From NCBI RefSeq assembly GCF_009720525.1, contig NZ_CP043930.1, forward strand, positions 6,646,001 through 6,710,000: DNA of 64,000 nucleotides. Direction: 5' to 3'. The first letter of the stretch is position 1, and the number at the start of each line of letters is the position of its first letter. The notes under the pieces were generated by a model that did not search any database, was not told where the DNA came from, and worked only from the letters and a program-made list of their open reading frames with translations. The position numbers and the translations under genes were made by a program. This stretch comes from Gimesia benthica. Its GTDB lineage: Bacteria; Planctomycetota; Planctomycetia; Planctomycetales; Planctomycetaceae. Positions 45,258-54,076 of this stretch are shown piece by piece.

Positions 45258-45908
45258 ATGTCAAACTCAAACGCAGAATTGAAGATCGGCGGAATCGTAC
45301 TCTGTGGTGGTGCCAGTTCGCGGATGAATTATCCTAAAGCCCTGCTGCCTCTGGGCCAGGAGGTGATGCTGCAGCGCGTAGTGAGAATTATTGGCTCCTG
45401 TGTCAGTCCGGTAGTGGTGATGGCCTCCCCGGATCAACAACTTCCCACACTGCCTGCCGGTGTTCCCGTTTATTTCGATCGAGAGCCGCTGGAAGGGCCT
45501 CTCGCGGCGATTGGGCAGGGAATTGAAGCATTGCACGGGAAATGCGAAGCCGTGTTTGTATCGGGCTGTGATACGCCTCTGATCCAGACATCAATGATCG
45601 AATGCCTCTGCTCCCGTCTGGGAAACAAACAACTGGCTATGGTTCGCGAAGGAGATCGCCTGCACCCGCTGGCGGCCATCTATCGCGTCTCGCTGCTCGA
45701 GACGATTCAACAACTGTTGTCACAGGGAAAACGACGCCCGATTGACCTCGTCGCGCAGGTGGATTCTGTCTTTCTGGAAACGACGGAACTGCAGGAAATT
45801 GATCCGGGGCTGCGGAGCCTGCGAAATATCAATACGCGTGCTCAGTACCAGACACTGCTCAACGAACTGGAAATCACGGATTCAACAGTACTTCCGTTTT
45901 CTGACTGA
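45258..45908 (+). CDS. mobA: Molybdenum cofactor guanylyltransferase-like nucleotidyltransferase
   Basis: 216 residues. The nucleotide-binding signature is 'GIVLCGGASSRMNYPKALLPLG' (LxGGxSxRM...K, near residues 12-32), and 'VSGCDTPLI' carries the metal-binding Asp. The protein size and order of motifs fit MobA, which attaches GMP to molybdopterin; MocA-type cytidylyl transfer is the main alternative. No other molybdenum gene is nearby. Ends 22 bases from the convergent glycosyltransferase gene. Confidence 0.82.
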   Translation: MSNSNAELKIGGIVLCGGASSRMNYPKALLPLGQEVMLQRVVRIIGSCVSPVVVMASPDQQLPTLPAGVPVYFDREPLEGPLAAIGQGIEALHGKCEAVFVSGCDTPLIQTSMIECLCSRLGNKQLAMVREGDRLHPLAAIYRVSLLETIQQLLSQGKRRPIDLVAQVDSVFLETTELQEIDPGLRSLRNINTRAQYQTLLNELEITDSTVLPFSD

Positions 45909-45930
45909 GCATTCCGGCAGACAGTCGGTT

Positions 45931-47691
45931 TTAATTGGAAGGCATGAGCCCCATGCGCGCCTGGTTGACCGCATTCTGCCAGCGGTAAACGTCTTCGGGT
46001 GTCAGCTCATACACGTTGATGGAGTATCCCAGCCGTCGTTTGGGTTCAAAAAAGCGGAAATAGCCGAGGGCATCGGTACCGAGATTGTGCCGGCTGCCAT
46101 CCTCTTTACGCACCGAATAGGGGCGCCCCTGCAGCAGGCTGGCACTGATCGCATACGTTCCCGGTTGCGGCTGCAGTTCCGGCGGGATGCGATACGGAGT
46201 CCCCAACATTGAAGGGGGAATCGTACCGAAATACGCCAGTCCCAGGTCGTCTGTTGGATGCTGTTCCAGATACGCTTTGAGGCGATAGAAATCCTGTCCC
46301 CAGTCGATGTTGGAATCGATGAGATGATAGCTGCCGTTCTCGGGACCGCCGGAGAATTCGTTAAAGTAAGCCAGGTGATCCGGTGCATAGCGGAGCGAGA
46401 AGGGGAGACTCACGCAGGCGACGATCACAACCAGTGCCAGGGCCTTCCGTTTTTCCAGATCAATCAGTTCTCCCAGGGGGGCGATCAACAGAAACAGGAA
46501 CGGAATCACAGGCAGGATGTACCGCAGACCGAGCTGATTATTCGACAGACTGGCAATGCCGATCAGTAGCACAACCGGACTTAACAGCATGCCCAGAACA
46601 CGGGGAGACATAAGCGTCGTGCGCCGCTGTTGAAACCACTGCCAGGCCGCCAGGAGCAATATCAACTGGATGCCGTGGGGAAGTTTATACAGCAGAGTGA
46701 AAATGTAATAGCTACGAAAGCCGGTAAGCCGCCATTCCAGATCCAGAAACGTGGGGTGTGACTGCTGCATGATATGCCGCTGCAGATCGAACCCCAAAAG
46801 GTAATCCCGCGGCAGCGGCAGGGGGAGACTCTGCAACAGGGCAGGCAGCTGGTTCAGAAGTTTCAATTCCGAGCTCTGAAACTGATACGTGCTGGCGGAC
46901 TGAAAACTGCCCTGAAACAGGTATCCGGCGTTCATGATCAGACAGCACACGAGCAGCAAGGCAACCCAGCGTCCGATTATGACTTTCGCGGGAGTCTCCA
47001 TTTTGATTTCCGGGTTTTTGACTCGCAGCAGGAACCACTGCATGATCAACAGAGGCACGAGCAGAATGGCCGTGTATTTCGTGATTTGAGCCAGCCCCAG
47101 TACGGCGCCGGTAATCAGCGCCCACCTCCACGATCCCGCTAACGCGAATTTCCAGCCACAATACAAGGTTGCCAGAAAGCAGCCCGCGATCGCCAGGTCC
47201 TGTGTTCCCAGAGCGGCATTCGCCAGAATGTTGGGGCTCATACTCCACAGAAAAACCGCCAGACAGGCCGCAGAGGGACCGAACAGTTCGCGGGCCCAGA
47301 CTGCCAGCAGCAGTCCTGAAGTAACCGCCAGAATGAGAATCATCACGCGTCCGAGGACGTAATAGTGGTGATACTGTTCCGGATTCGCTTTGAGAAACGC
47401 GTCTCCGTAATCGGCGGGATCGGAGGAGTGCTCCGGATCGCCGGTTTGGGCCGACGTGAATAACAGGGGGAGAGTCGCCCAGTTGCGAATCAGGGGCGGG
47501 TTCAGCCGATCATAATCGGTCCGTCCCGTTTTCCAGGTGAGCAGCCCGACCGGCAGATGCCAGTATTCATCGTGCGTGACACTCAGCTTTTGCGCAGAAT
47601 ACAGGCCGAGACAGAATTGGAACAGCAGGAGGATGCTGATGACCAGCCAGAAGCTTCTGGAGTTCTGGAGTTGCTGTTGCAGTGAAGTCAT
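45931..47691 (-). CDS. Polytopic glycosyltransferase, GT39/ArnT-like (GT-C)
   Basis: 586 residues with about 11-12 TM segments after a cytosolic start. The first periplasmic loop has 'SVTHDEYWHLPVG', with the Asp-Glu pair expected for GT-C lipid-linked sugar transferases, and 'YDRLNPPLIRNWATLP'. The C-terminal ~120 residues are soluble ('SNIDWGQDFYRLKAYLEQHP'). It probably uses an undecaprenyl-phosphate sugar donor at the outer face of the inner membrane; acceptor unknown. Confidence 0.83.
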   Translation of the reverse strand: MTSLQQQLQNSRSFWLVISILLLFQFCLGLYSAQKLSVTHDEYWHLPVGLLTWKTGRTDYDRLNPPLIRNWATLPLLFTSAQTGDPEHSSDPADYGDAFLKANPEQYHHYYVLGRVMILILAVTSGLLLAVWARELFGPSAACLAVFLWSMSPNILANAALGTQDLAIAGCFLATLYCGWKFALAGSWRWALITGAVLGLAQITKYTAILLVPLLIMQWFLLRVKNPEIKMETPAKVIIGRWVALLLVCCLIMNAGYLFQGSFQSASTYQFQSSELKLLNQLPALLQSLPLPLPRDYLLGFDLQRHIMQQSHPTFLDLEWRLTGFRSYYIFTLLYKLPHGIQLILLLAAWQWFQQRRTTLMSPRVLGMLLSPVVLLIGIASLSNNQLGLRYILPVIPFLFLLIAPLGELIDLEKRKALALVVIVACVSLPFSLRYAPDHLAYFNEFSGGPENGSYHLIDSNIDWGQDFYRLKAYLEQHPTDDLGLAYFGTIPPSMLGTPYRIPPELQPQPGTYAISASLLQGRPYSVRKEDGSRHNLGTDALGYFRFFEPKRRLGYSINVYELTPEDVYRWQNAVNQARMGLMPSN

Positions 47692-48127
47692 GACCGCTCA
47701 GGTTGAAACAGGAATTTCCTCGTCACTTACGATACGTTCGATGATAGCCGGAGCCAGGATCTTTCGGAAGGGAAGCGGCGCGAAGAGGAAAACTCACAAG
47801 GGAGCAGGCTATAAATGGTTAACCCTCCAGCCGATAAAGACGGGCGTCATCACACAGGCTGGAGGGTAACCATTATTTTCGTGTTTCCGGAAAAGCGGAT
47901 GCAGTTCATGCTTCTCAACAGAAACGATCAGCAGGCAGCTGGTACACAGGCAATGTTTATGCCAAACCAGATGTTTTCGTGGGAAATCTAAAAGACGCGT
48001 TTTTTACCGCGGGATTCAGGCTGTTTTTCATAAGCGGTGACGGACAACGATCACTCGGCAGGAACCGGGGTGTGTCGGTTGGTTCGACAGGCCTGTCTGT
48101 TGTGTGGGCGCTGGTCTCACGGACGCG
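47692..48127. other. Intergenic region with a long stem-loop
   Basis: 436 bases without a supported gene. It contains the 17-bp stem-loop at 47815-47873 and a 12-bp palindrome GACAGGCCTGTC (48086-48097). Confidence 0.45.
47815..47873. repeat. Long imperfect stem-loop
   Basis: ATGGTTA-a-CCCTCCAGCC (47815-47832) pairs with GGCTGGAGGGTAACCAT (47857-47873) with one bulged base and a 24-base loop. No T-run on either side. It may be a non-coding RNA element, a non-canonical terminator for the minus-strand gene ending at 48128, or a mobile-element remnant. Confidence 0.5.
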
Positions 48128-48568
48128 TCAGTGCTGTTTCTGCCAGTCGGCCAGATTGATTTCGAGATCCCGCATCAGAATCTGCTGTTCGGGGATCGGC
48201 TGATAGAAGTGCAGTTCGGCGACTTCGTACTCGTTGAGGTTGAGATGCTCGCGGGCGACGAGCAGCACCTGATCTGCCAGCTCGTCGATGCGGGACTGGT
48301 TCTCATTGGGATTGAAGTCGACTGCAAGCGTCACCCGGAAGGTGAGCGGGTTGACCTCTTTTCCCTTGAGCCGTCCCCCCTCAACGCGGGGGCGGGACTT
48401 CGGGAACTTCTGTGCCAGGGCCTGCTGAGTTTCAGCGAAGTGATAGGTGTTGATGGCCTGAAACACATACAAAGATCCTGACATCACCAGCCCGAAGATC
48501 AGCAGGCTGATCACAATCGTTCTGCCTTTGATGCGACGGGATGATGGTTCAGGATCGTGTGTGGTCAT
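48128..48568 (-). CDS. Hypothetical membrane-anchored protein downstream of leuA
   Basis: 146 residues. A basic N-terminus and one TM helix ('TIVISLLIFGLVMSGSLYVF', about 18-37) are followed by a periplasmic alpha/beta domain of ~105 residues. The phrase 'NPLTFRVTLAVDFNPNENQSR' recalls secreted repeat units but no known family fits. It begins 30 bases after leuA and is probably co-transcribed, without an evident link to leucine synthesis. Confidence 0.65.
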   Translation of the reverse strand: MTTHDPEPSSRRIKGRTIVISLLIFGLVMSGSLYVFQAINTYHFAETQQALAQKFPKSRPRVEGGRLKGKEVNPLTFRVTLAVDFNPNENQSRIDELADQVLLVAREHLNLNEYEVAELHFYQPIPEQQILMRDLEINLADWQKQH

Positions 48569-48598
48569 TACTGACTCAGTTCGAATTCAGGTCGGTTT

Positions 48599-50122
48599 TC
48601 AGTTTTCCCCACGACCAACGGCTTTGTTGATCGCCTGCAGGTATGCTTTCGCACTGGACTCGATGATATCGGTACTGACGCTGCGCCCGGTAAACAGCTC
48701 GCCGTTAATGCGAACTTCGACACGAACCTCACCCTGTGCGTCCTTACCGCTGGAAACACTGCCGACGTGATACTGCTCGAGTACAGCTGAAATGCCGGTA
48801 ATGCGTTCCAAAGCACGGAACACGGCATCGACAGGGCCGTCGCCGGTTGCAGCATCACAGTGGATTTTACCGTCTTCGTCAGCGAGCTCGATCGTCGCCG
48901 TCGCGATGGTACCGGTGCCGGCGGAGGTATGGAAACGGGCAATCGACCATTTTTCCGGTGCATCGGAGACCTGGTTTTCGATCAGAGCAACAATGTCTGA
49001 GTCGTAGATCTCTTTCTTCTTATCGGCCAGAGTGATGAACTCGTTAAAGATCCGCTCAAACGTCGCGTCATCGAGCGTGTGTCCCAGCGATTGAACACGA
49101 TCCCGGAAGGCATGCCGGCCGCTGTGTTTGCCGAGCACGAGGTTCGTTCCCACATAACCCACGTCTTCGGGAGACATGATCTCGTAGGTGGTCCGTTCCT
49201 GCAGCACGCCGTGCTGGTGGATTCCCGCTTCATGAGCGAAAGCGTTCTTGCCCACAATCGCTTTGTTCCGCTGGACGGTCATGCCGGTGACGGTGGAGAC
49301 GAGATGACTGATGGGGTAAAGACGTTTCGTGTTGATGTTCGTATTCACGCCGTAGTAGTCGGCACGGGTTTTCAAGGCCATCACGACTTCTTCGAGAGCA
49401 CAGTTGCCGGCCCGTTCTCCCAGGCCATTGATCGTGCATTCGATCTGTCGCGCGCCGGCTTCGACTGCGGCCAGGCTGTTGGCGACGGCGAGTCCCAGGT
49501 CGTTATGACAGTGGGTGCTGATAATCGCCTGGTCGATGTTGGAGACATTCTTCTTCAACGTGGTGATCACATCATGGAAATGCGCGGGAGTCGCATAGCC
49601 GACCGTATCGGGAATGTTTACCGTCGAGGCGCCTGCTTCGATGGCCCGCTCGACCACTTCACAGAGGAAGTCTTTCTCGGTTCGGGCGGCATCTTCCGGA
49701 GAGAATTCGATATCCGGACAGTAATCGCGGGCCCGTTTGACCATCTCCACCGCGGTTTCGATGATCTGTTCCTTGCTCATCTTGAGCTTGTGTTCGCGAT
49801 GAATCGAACTGGTGGCTAAAAAGACGTGGATCCGGGAGTTTTTGGCTTCTTTCAACGCTTCCCAGGCCCGGTCAATGTCTTCCTTACGACAGCGGGCGAG
49901 GCCGCAGATGGTGGTCTGATCGCCGAACTGGGTGGCAATCTTACGGACCGCATCGAAATCGCCGGGTGAAGCGATGGGAAAACCGGCTTCAATGATATCG
50001 ACGCCCAGCGCGACCAGCTCTTTGGCCACTTTCAACTTTTCCGAGGTTGTCATACTGCAACCGGGCGACTGTTCACCGTCTCTCAAGGTGGTGTCAAAGA
50101 TTTTTACTGTGTCATTGGACAT
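48599..50122 (-). CDS. leuA: 2-isopropylmalate synthase
   Basis: 507 residues from ATG at 50122 with GGAG upstream. The catalytic TIM barrel opens with '[14 protein letters not shown]' and has '[23 protein letters not shown]', which carries the metal-binding H-x-H. '[14 protein letters not shown]' and the C-terminal LeuA dimerisation/allosteric domain (about 385-505), the site of leucine feedback inhibition, follow. It condenses acetyl-CoA and 2-oxoisovalerate, the first step of leucine synthesis. Transcription is probably controlled by the attenuator at 50196-50421. Confidence 0.97.
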   Translation of the reverse strand: MSNDTVKIFDTTLRDGEQSPGCSMTTSEKLKVAKELVALGVDIIEAGFPIASPGDFDAVRKIATQFGDQTTICGLARCRKEDIDRAWEALKEAKNSRIHVFLATSSIHREHKLKMSKEQIIETAVEMVKRARDYCPDIEFSPEDAARTEKDFLCEVVERAIEAGASTVNIPDTVGYATPAHFHDVITTLKKNVSNIDQAIISTHCHNDLGLAVANSLAAVEAGARQIECTINGLGERAGNCALEEVVMALKTRADYYGVNTNINTKRLYPISHLVSTVTGMTVQRNKAIVGKNAFAHEAGIHQHGVLQERTTYEIMSPEDVGYVGTNLVLGKHSGRHAFRDRVQSLGHTLDDATFERIFNEFITLADKKKEIYDSDIVALIENQVSDAPEKWSIARFHTSAGTGTIATATIELADEDGKIHCDAATGDGPVDAVFRALERITGISAVLEQYHVGSVSSGKDAQGEVRVEVRINGELFTGRSVSTDIIESSAKAYLQAINKAVGRGEN

Positions 50123-50195
50123 TGGTTTGCTCCATGAATCGGTTGACGCCCCGCTGAGGGACGCTGTTGAGAGACCAGAATAGTACCAGTGGGGA

Positions 50196-50233
50196 AAATA
50201 AAAAACCCTGAGGCCGATCTGGTCTCAGGGTTT
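50196..50233 (-). terminator. Attenuator terminator upstream of leuA
   Basis: On the minus strand AAACCCTGAG pairs with CTCAGGGTTT (10 bp plus two inner C:G pairs), followed by TTTTTTATTTT. It lies 74 bases before the leuA start and 34 bases after the leader-peptide stop codon. The 5' arm can alternatively pair with 50266-50276. Confidence 0.85.
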
Positions 50234-50266
50234 CACTGTATTTTGATTTACAATCGTACAAAGAAC

Positions 50267-50332
50267 CTAAGACCTGGCTGGTAGCAGCAGGCTTCGTAGC
50301 AGGTTCAGGTTTAGGAGATTGTAATTTCGCAT
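50267..50332 (-). CDS. Leucine-rich leader peptide of leuA
   Basis: A 21-codon reading frame, MRNYNLLNLNLLRSLLLPARS, then TAG. Eight of 21 codons are Leu (CTC CTA / CTG / CTG CTA / CTG CTG CTA), far above chance and clustered as in classical leu leader peptides. It is too short for gene finders. No strong Shine-Dalgarno is seen (GAG 12 bases before the ATG). It would be translated to sense Leu-tRNA supply: ribosome stalling on the Leu codons should free segment 2 and prevent termination. Confidence 0.85.
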   Translation of the reverse strand: MRNYNLLNLNLLRSLLLPARS

Positions 50333-50392
50333 TGGTCGTTAATACTCGTAATTTCCGGTTCTCAGCAGCCTTAGCAGCTGTCTGTTGCAGAT

Positions 50393-50421
50393 AATCTACC
50401 CGCGCGATCAGACAGGGTCAA
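50393..50421 (-). promoter_or_regulatory. Putative promoter of the leuA leader
   Basis: TTGACC (50416-50421), a 17-base spacer and TAGATT (50393-50398) on the minus strand, about 54 bases before the leader-peptide ATG when transcription starts near 50386. Confidence 0.6.
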
Positions 50422-50503
50422 CCCGTTACGGATTGATTTTGTCAAAATGAAAGACAGCCTGCCTGCCGGAAGGTTCATATTCAAACAGACAATTCTGACA
50501 GAA

Positions 50504-52225
50504 TTATTTGGCTGCCAGGCCTGCTTTTTCCTGCAGGGTTTCTTTGCCCATCCGATGGCAGAAATCACCAAAGGCTTCGCCGGGCTGACGTTCTTCCTTG
50601 AAGAATTCCAGTACGGGTGACAGGCGGCTGGTGACTTCTTCCAGTGGAACGAGATCATCATAAATGAAGGCCAGCCGGTTCCCCAGCGAGTTTCCACCCA
50701 GGAAGACCGTATACTTGCCGACGGCTTTACCGACCAGTCCGATATCCGGAACATAAGGACGGGCACAGCCATTCGGGCAGCCGGTCATGTTGACCGAAAT
50801 CCGCTCATCCTGCAGGCCGAGGCGAGCCAGCTCTTCTTCGAATTCGGTAATCAGATCGGGCAGGACCCGTTCGGATTCCGTAATCGAAAGGCCACACATG
50901 GGCAGTGCCGGACAGGCCATTGAGAAGCGACGGATGAGGGTCAGTTCCTCAGCCCGCTTCATGCCATGGTCGGCCAGGATCTGTTCGATCCCCTGCTTGT
51001 CAGCGGGATCAATATCACAGAAAATAACACTCTGCTTAGCGGTGATCCGGGCATCCAGTTTGTAAGTTTCGAGGATCTTCCGCAGGCCGGATTTAATCCG
51101 CAGGTCGCCATCGTCTTTGATACGTCCGTTTTCGATGTTCACGCCGAGGAACAGCTTGCCATCCCCCTGCTCATGCCAGCCCATGTGATCGTCAATGCCG
51201 GTCACTTCCACGTCACGTGGGGCGGCGATTTCAGAACCGAAGTATTCAGCAACCTTTTCGCGGAATTTCTCGATTCCCAGATCGTCCACCAGATACTTCA
51301 TACGGGCCCGTTTCCGGTCTTCCCGGTTTCCGAAGTCCCGCTGGACTTTCACGACTGCTTCCGCGACCGCCAGAACCTGATCGTTGGGTACAAATCCGAG
51401 CAGCTTGCCCAGCGCGGGATAGGTGTCTTTCTTACTGGGAGTGACTCCCATTCCGCCGCCGACGTAGAAGTTGTAGCCGACGATTTCGTCGCTTTCGACA
51501 ATTCCCAGCAGGCCGATATCCTGGGTGAAGATGTCAACGCAGTTATCTTCCGGCAGGGCGATACCGATCTTGAACTTACGGGGCAGGTAGGTCTTGCCGT
51601 AAATCGGCTCTTCTACCGGCTGGAATTCCGCTTCGTTGGTTTTGTTGCCATCTTCGTCGGTAATCCACAGATCGAAGTAGGCAGTTGTTTTGGGACGCAG
51701 GTGTTCGGCGATGGCATACGCCATGTTCTGCATTGCGTCGAAGACCTGGTTGTTCTTGTAAGGAGCCGGGCAGGCCATCACGTTACGGTTCACGTCACCA
51801 CAGGCGGCCAGGGTAGTCAGTTTGGTTTCGTTAATCCCCTTGATGGCGGCCCGCAGGTTGCCTTTGATCACGCCGTGCAGCTGGAAGCCCTGGCGTGTGG
51901 TCAGACGCACGGTTCCGTCGCCGTATTTGTCACACAGGTCCAGTTCGGCCAGGAACTGATCTGAGGTGACCTTACCACCCGGCACGCGGGTTCGGATCAT
52001 GCAGCTGTATGACTTGCCTTTGGGAGTCCCGTCCGGATTTTTGGCTTTTCTCAGGTCACGATCGTCCTGCTGGTAGGTACCGTGATGCTTCAGGAGTTGC
52101 AGAGAGTCGCCGGAAAACTGGTCGCTTTCGTTGAGCAGTTCTTCAGCAATGGTTCCGCGCAGCTGATGGCTGCCTTCTTTGAGAGATTCGAGCTTGGAAA
52201 GCTTGGGGCCTTCGGGGGATGTCAT
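50504..52225 (-). CDS. Assimilatory sulfite reductase hemoprotein
   Basis: 573 residues from ATG at 52225 with CAGGA upstream, matching the ~570-residue CysI/Sir family; a longer frame to 52261 lacks a ribosome-binding site. Two sulfite/nitrite-reductase repeats are present. The siroheme-[4Fe-4S] ligands are in 'ACPALPMCGL' (C-x5-C) and 'TGCPNGCARPY' (C-x3-C), near residues 430-480. It reduces sulfite to sulfide with NADPH or ferredoxin; no flavoprotein subunit is adjacent, so ferredoxin is plausible. It works downstream of cysH at 33633. Confidence 0.94.
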   Translation of the reverse strand: MTSPEGPKLSKLESLKEGSHQLRGTIAEELLNESDQFSGDSLQLLKHHGTYQQDDRDLRKAKNPDGTPKGKSYSCMIRTRVPGGKVTSDQFLAELDLCDKYGDGTVRLTTRQGFQLHGVIKGNLRAAIKGINETKLTTLAACGDVNRNVMACPAPYKNNQVFDAMQNMAYAIAEHLRPKTTAYFDLWITDEDGNKTNEAEFQPVEEPIYGKTYLPRKFKIGIALPEDNCVDIFTQDIGLLGIVESDEIVGYNFYVGGGMGVTPSKKDTYPALGKLLGFVPNDQVLAVAEAVVKVQRDFGNREDRKRARMKYLVDDLGIEKFREKVAEYFGSEIAAPRDVEVTGIDDHMGWHEQGDGKLFLGVNIENGRIKDDGDLRIKSGLRKILETYKLDARITAKQSVIFCDIDPADKQGIEQILADHGMKRAEELTLIRRFSMACPALPMCGLSITESERVLPDLITEFEEELARLGLQDERISVNMTGCPNGCARPYVPDIGLVGKAVGKYTVFLGGNSLGNRLAFIYDDLVPLEEVTSRLSPVLEFFKEERQPGEAFGDFCHRMGKETLQEKAGLAAK

Positions 52226-52550
52226 ATTGATCAATCCTGATTGATGTAATCGAGGAGCCATCCCGAATCGTTCTTCACGAGAAGCGACTCAAAATGGCAG
52301 GGTAGGTTTCGTTGAGTCTTACTGGAAATTTTCGGCTGTCAGGGTACGATCGATACAGGAAATGACGGGCTGCCTTCGAGTTACGCGATGCACCCGCTTT
52401 GGAATCAACACATTGGTTTGTGTTGACTGTCTATATGTACCCCGGGAAAATCACTCCTGTTTAAAGTATAAACGCTTTAGATTATCTTGAATAGTGACAT
52501 TTTTCCGATTACGCAACACAGAGAATCGGCTCCCTGGTCAATTACCATAA
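52226..52550. other. Divergent region between sulfite reductase and pgpA
   Basis: 325 bases with a 22-bp perfect palindrome (52405-52426) and no supported gene. A minus-strand TTGATT overlaps the palindrome and could be a -35 box for the sulfite reductase gene. Confidence 0.4.
52405..52426. promoter_or_regulatory. Operator-like palindrome
   Basis: TCAACACA-TTGGTT-TGTGTTGA, 8-bp perfect arms around a 6-base centre, in the divergent promoter region. Its size fits a dimeric repressor or LysR-type (CysB-like) site. The regulator is unknown. Confidence 0.5.
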
Positions 52551-53042
52551 ATGAGAAATTTCAAAAACATTACGATTTTGCTCCTCGCACGGGGGCTCGG
52601 TACAGGGCTGGCTCCCAAAGCTCCCGGAACATGCGGAAGTCTGCTGGGACCGGTTCTGGTTCTGGGACTGTTCTGGCTGCAATTGTCGCTACCCGTCTAT
52701 CTGGTGGTCTCTCTGCTGATTTTCCTGCTCGGCGTCTATCTCTGTGAGCAGGGTTCGCGGCTTTTGGGGAAAGAAGATCCGGGAGAGATTGTCATCGATG
52801 AGATCGGGGCTTTCACGGTGGTCATGCTGCCTGTCTTTCACCGACCGTTATCTGCTGACTTTCTCTGGGTTTCCCTGTTTGCCTTTCTCTGGTTCCGTCT
52901 GTTTGACATCTGGAAGCCCTGGCCGGTTCGATATTTTGACCGCATCCACGGGGGCTGGGGAATCATGGCCGACGACTATGTCGCAGCCATCTACGCCGCG
53001 ATTTGCCTTTACGTCACATTAATTCTTTTGGGGTGGTTTTAG
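52551..53042 (+). CDS. pgpA: Phosphatidylglycerophosphatase A
   Basis: 163 residues. 'GLAPKAPGTCGSLLG' opens the protein, 'KEDPGEIVIDEIGAF' carries the metal-binding acidic residues, and 'FRLFDIWKPWPVRYFDRIHGGWGIMADDYVAA' (two adjacent conserved blocks) is the family signature. Three or four TM helices. It removes phosphate from phosphatidylglycerophosphate to give phosphatidylglycerol. The folD start lies 68 bases downstream. Confidence 0.93.
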   Translation: MRNFKNITILLLARGLGTGLAPKAPGTCGSLLGPVLVLGLFWLQLSLPVYLVVSLLIFLLGVYLCEQGSRLLGKEDPGEIVIDEIGAFTVVMLPVFHRPLSADFLWVSLFAFLWFRLFDIWKPWPVRYFDRIHGGWGIMADDYVAAIYAAICLYVTLILLGWF

Positions 53043-53110
53043 ATTTTCAGACGATTCGTTATGGTGTGAGCGGATGGAAATTAACCCCTCTTGAACAAGG
53101 AAATGACAGG

Positions 53111-53989
53111 GTGTCAGCAGAAATTATTGACGGCAAAGCACTGGCGGCGACATTTCGGGAACAGATCGCACAGGAAGTCGCAGAGCTGAAATCAGCAACG
53201 CAGGTCGTCCCGCACCTCACAGCGGTACTGGTAGGCGATGATCCGGCCAGCGCCGTGTATGTCCGCAACAAGCAGCGGGCCTGTGAAAAAGCCGGTATCG
53301 AAAGCACCTTAAAACGGCTGCCTGCCGAAACCACTGAAGCAGAATTGCTGACCCTGGTCAAAGAACTCAACGCCGACCCCGGAGTACACGGCATCCTGGT
53401 ACAGCTGCCGCTGCCCAAGCACATCAATGAGACAGCCATTCTGGATGTGGTCGATCCGCTCAAGGATGTGGACGCCTTTCATCCGGAAAATGTGGGTCTG
53501 ATCGTGCAGGGTCGTCCCCGCTATCTGCCCTGTACGCCCTACGGCATTCAGCAGATGATCCTCTCGACGAAGATGGAGACCGCAGGCAAACATGCGGTCA
53601 TCCTGGGGCGGAGTGAAATCGTCGGAAAGCCGATGGCCATGCTGTTGATTCAGCGGGGCATGGGGGCCGATGCCACGGTGACGATCTGTCACAGCCGCAC
53701 ACAGAATCTGAAAGAGATCGTGAAGTCGGCCGATATTATCATTGCCGCCATCGGTCAGCCTGAATTCGTAACCGCCGACATGGTCAAGCCGGGGGCGATT
53801 GTCATTGATGTGGGCATCAACCGCGTGGATGATAAACTGGTAGGTGATGTGGAATTTGAAGGCGTCAAAGAGGTCGCGTCTGCGATTACCCCGGTTCCAG
53901 GGGGCGTCGGACCGATGACCATTGCCATGCTGCTGAAAAATACGCTGACCGCAGCCCGCATTCTGAGTGGCAACGCATCTGCAAAGTAA
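53111..53989 (+). CDS. folD: Bifunctional methylenetetrahydrofolate dehydrogenase/cyclohydrolase
   Basis: 292 residues from GTG at 53111 with AAGGAAATGACAGG upstream, giving the expected FolD start 'SAEIIDGKALAATFREQ'. A longer frame from 53003 overlaps pgpA. Catalytic region 'VYVRNKQRACEKAGIES' (Tyr and Lys of the active site), 'GILVQLPLPKHINE' and 'PCTPYGIQQM', then the NADP-binding 'AVILGRSEIVGKPMAMLL', and the final 'PVPGGVGPMTIAMLL'. It interconverts methylene-, methenyl- and 10-formyl-THF. Confidence 0.96.
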   Translation: MSAEIIDGKALAATFREQIAQEVAELKSATQVVPHLTAVLVGDDPASAVYVRNKQRACEKAGIESTLKRLPAETTEAELLTLVKELNADPGVHGILVQLPLPKHINETAILDVVDPLKDVDAFHPENVGLIVQGRPRYLPCTPYGIQQMILSTKMETAGKHAVILGRSEIVGKPMAMLLIQRGMGADATVTICHSRTQNLKEIVKSADIIIAAIGQPEFVTADMVKPGAIVIDVGINRVDDKLVGDVEFEGVKEVASAITPVPGGVGPMTIAMLLKNTLTAARILSGNASAK

Positions 53990-54011
53990 ACTGAGTTCAA
54001 CAACCAAAACA

Positions 54012-54046
54012 AAAAGCTCTCCTGACAGATCAGGAGAGCTTTTTTT
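54012..54046. terminator. Bidirectional intrinsic terminator
   Basis: AAAAGCTCTCCTGA/TCAGGAGAGCTTTT, 14-bp perfect stem, CAGA loop, T-run on the plus side and A-run (T on minus) on the other. It serves folD and the convergent lipoprotein gene at 54077. Confidence 0.9.
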
Positions 54047-54076
54047 GTGTCGTCATCATAAATGACATGCCAGAGC

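Larger units (their letters stand above)
50196..50386 (-). ncRNA. leuA leader RNA (ribosome-mediated attenuator)
   Basis: Predicted transcript of about 190 bases from near 50386 to the terminator. Three alternative pairings are visible: 1:2, CCTAAACCTG (50306-50315) with CAGGTCTTAGG (50266-50276); 2:3, GGTCTTAGG with CCTGAGACC (50221-50229); and 3:4, the terminator. Segment 1 is within the Leu codons and segment 2 covers the leader stop codon, the arrangement of textbook amino-acid attenuators. Confidence 0.8.

Noticed and set aside
48080..48100. tRNA T-loop-like GGTTCGACAGG
   Set aside because: No acceptor, D or anticodon arm surrounds it; the match is part of a short palindrome.
50104..50427. 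Long minus frame across the leuA leader without an ATG (reads LIARVDYLQQTAAK...)
   Set aside because: No start codon, crosses the terminator hairpin, and is explained by chance openness around the attenuator; the Leu-rich 21-codon frame is the better reading.
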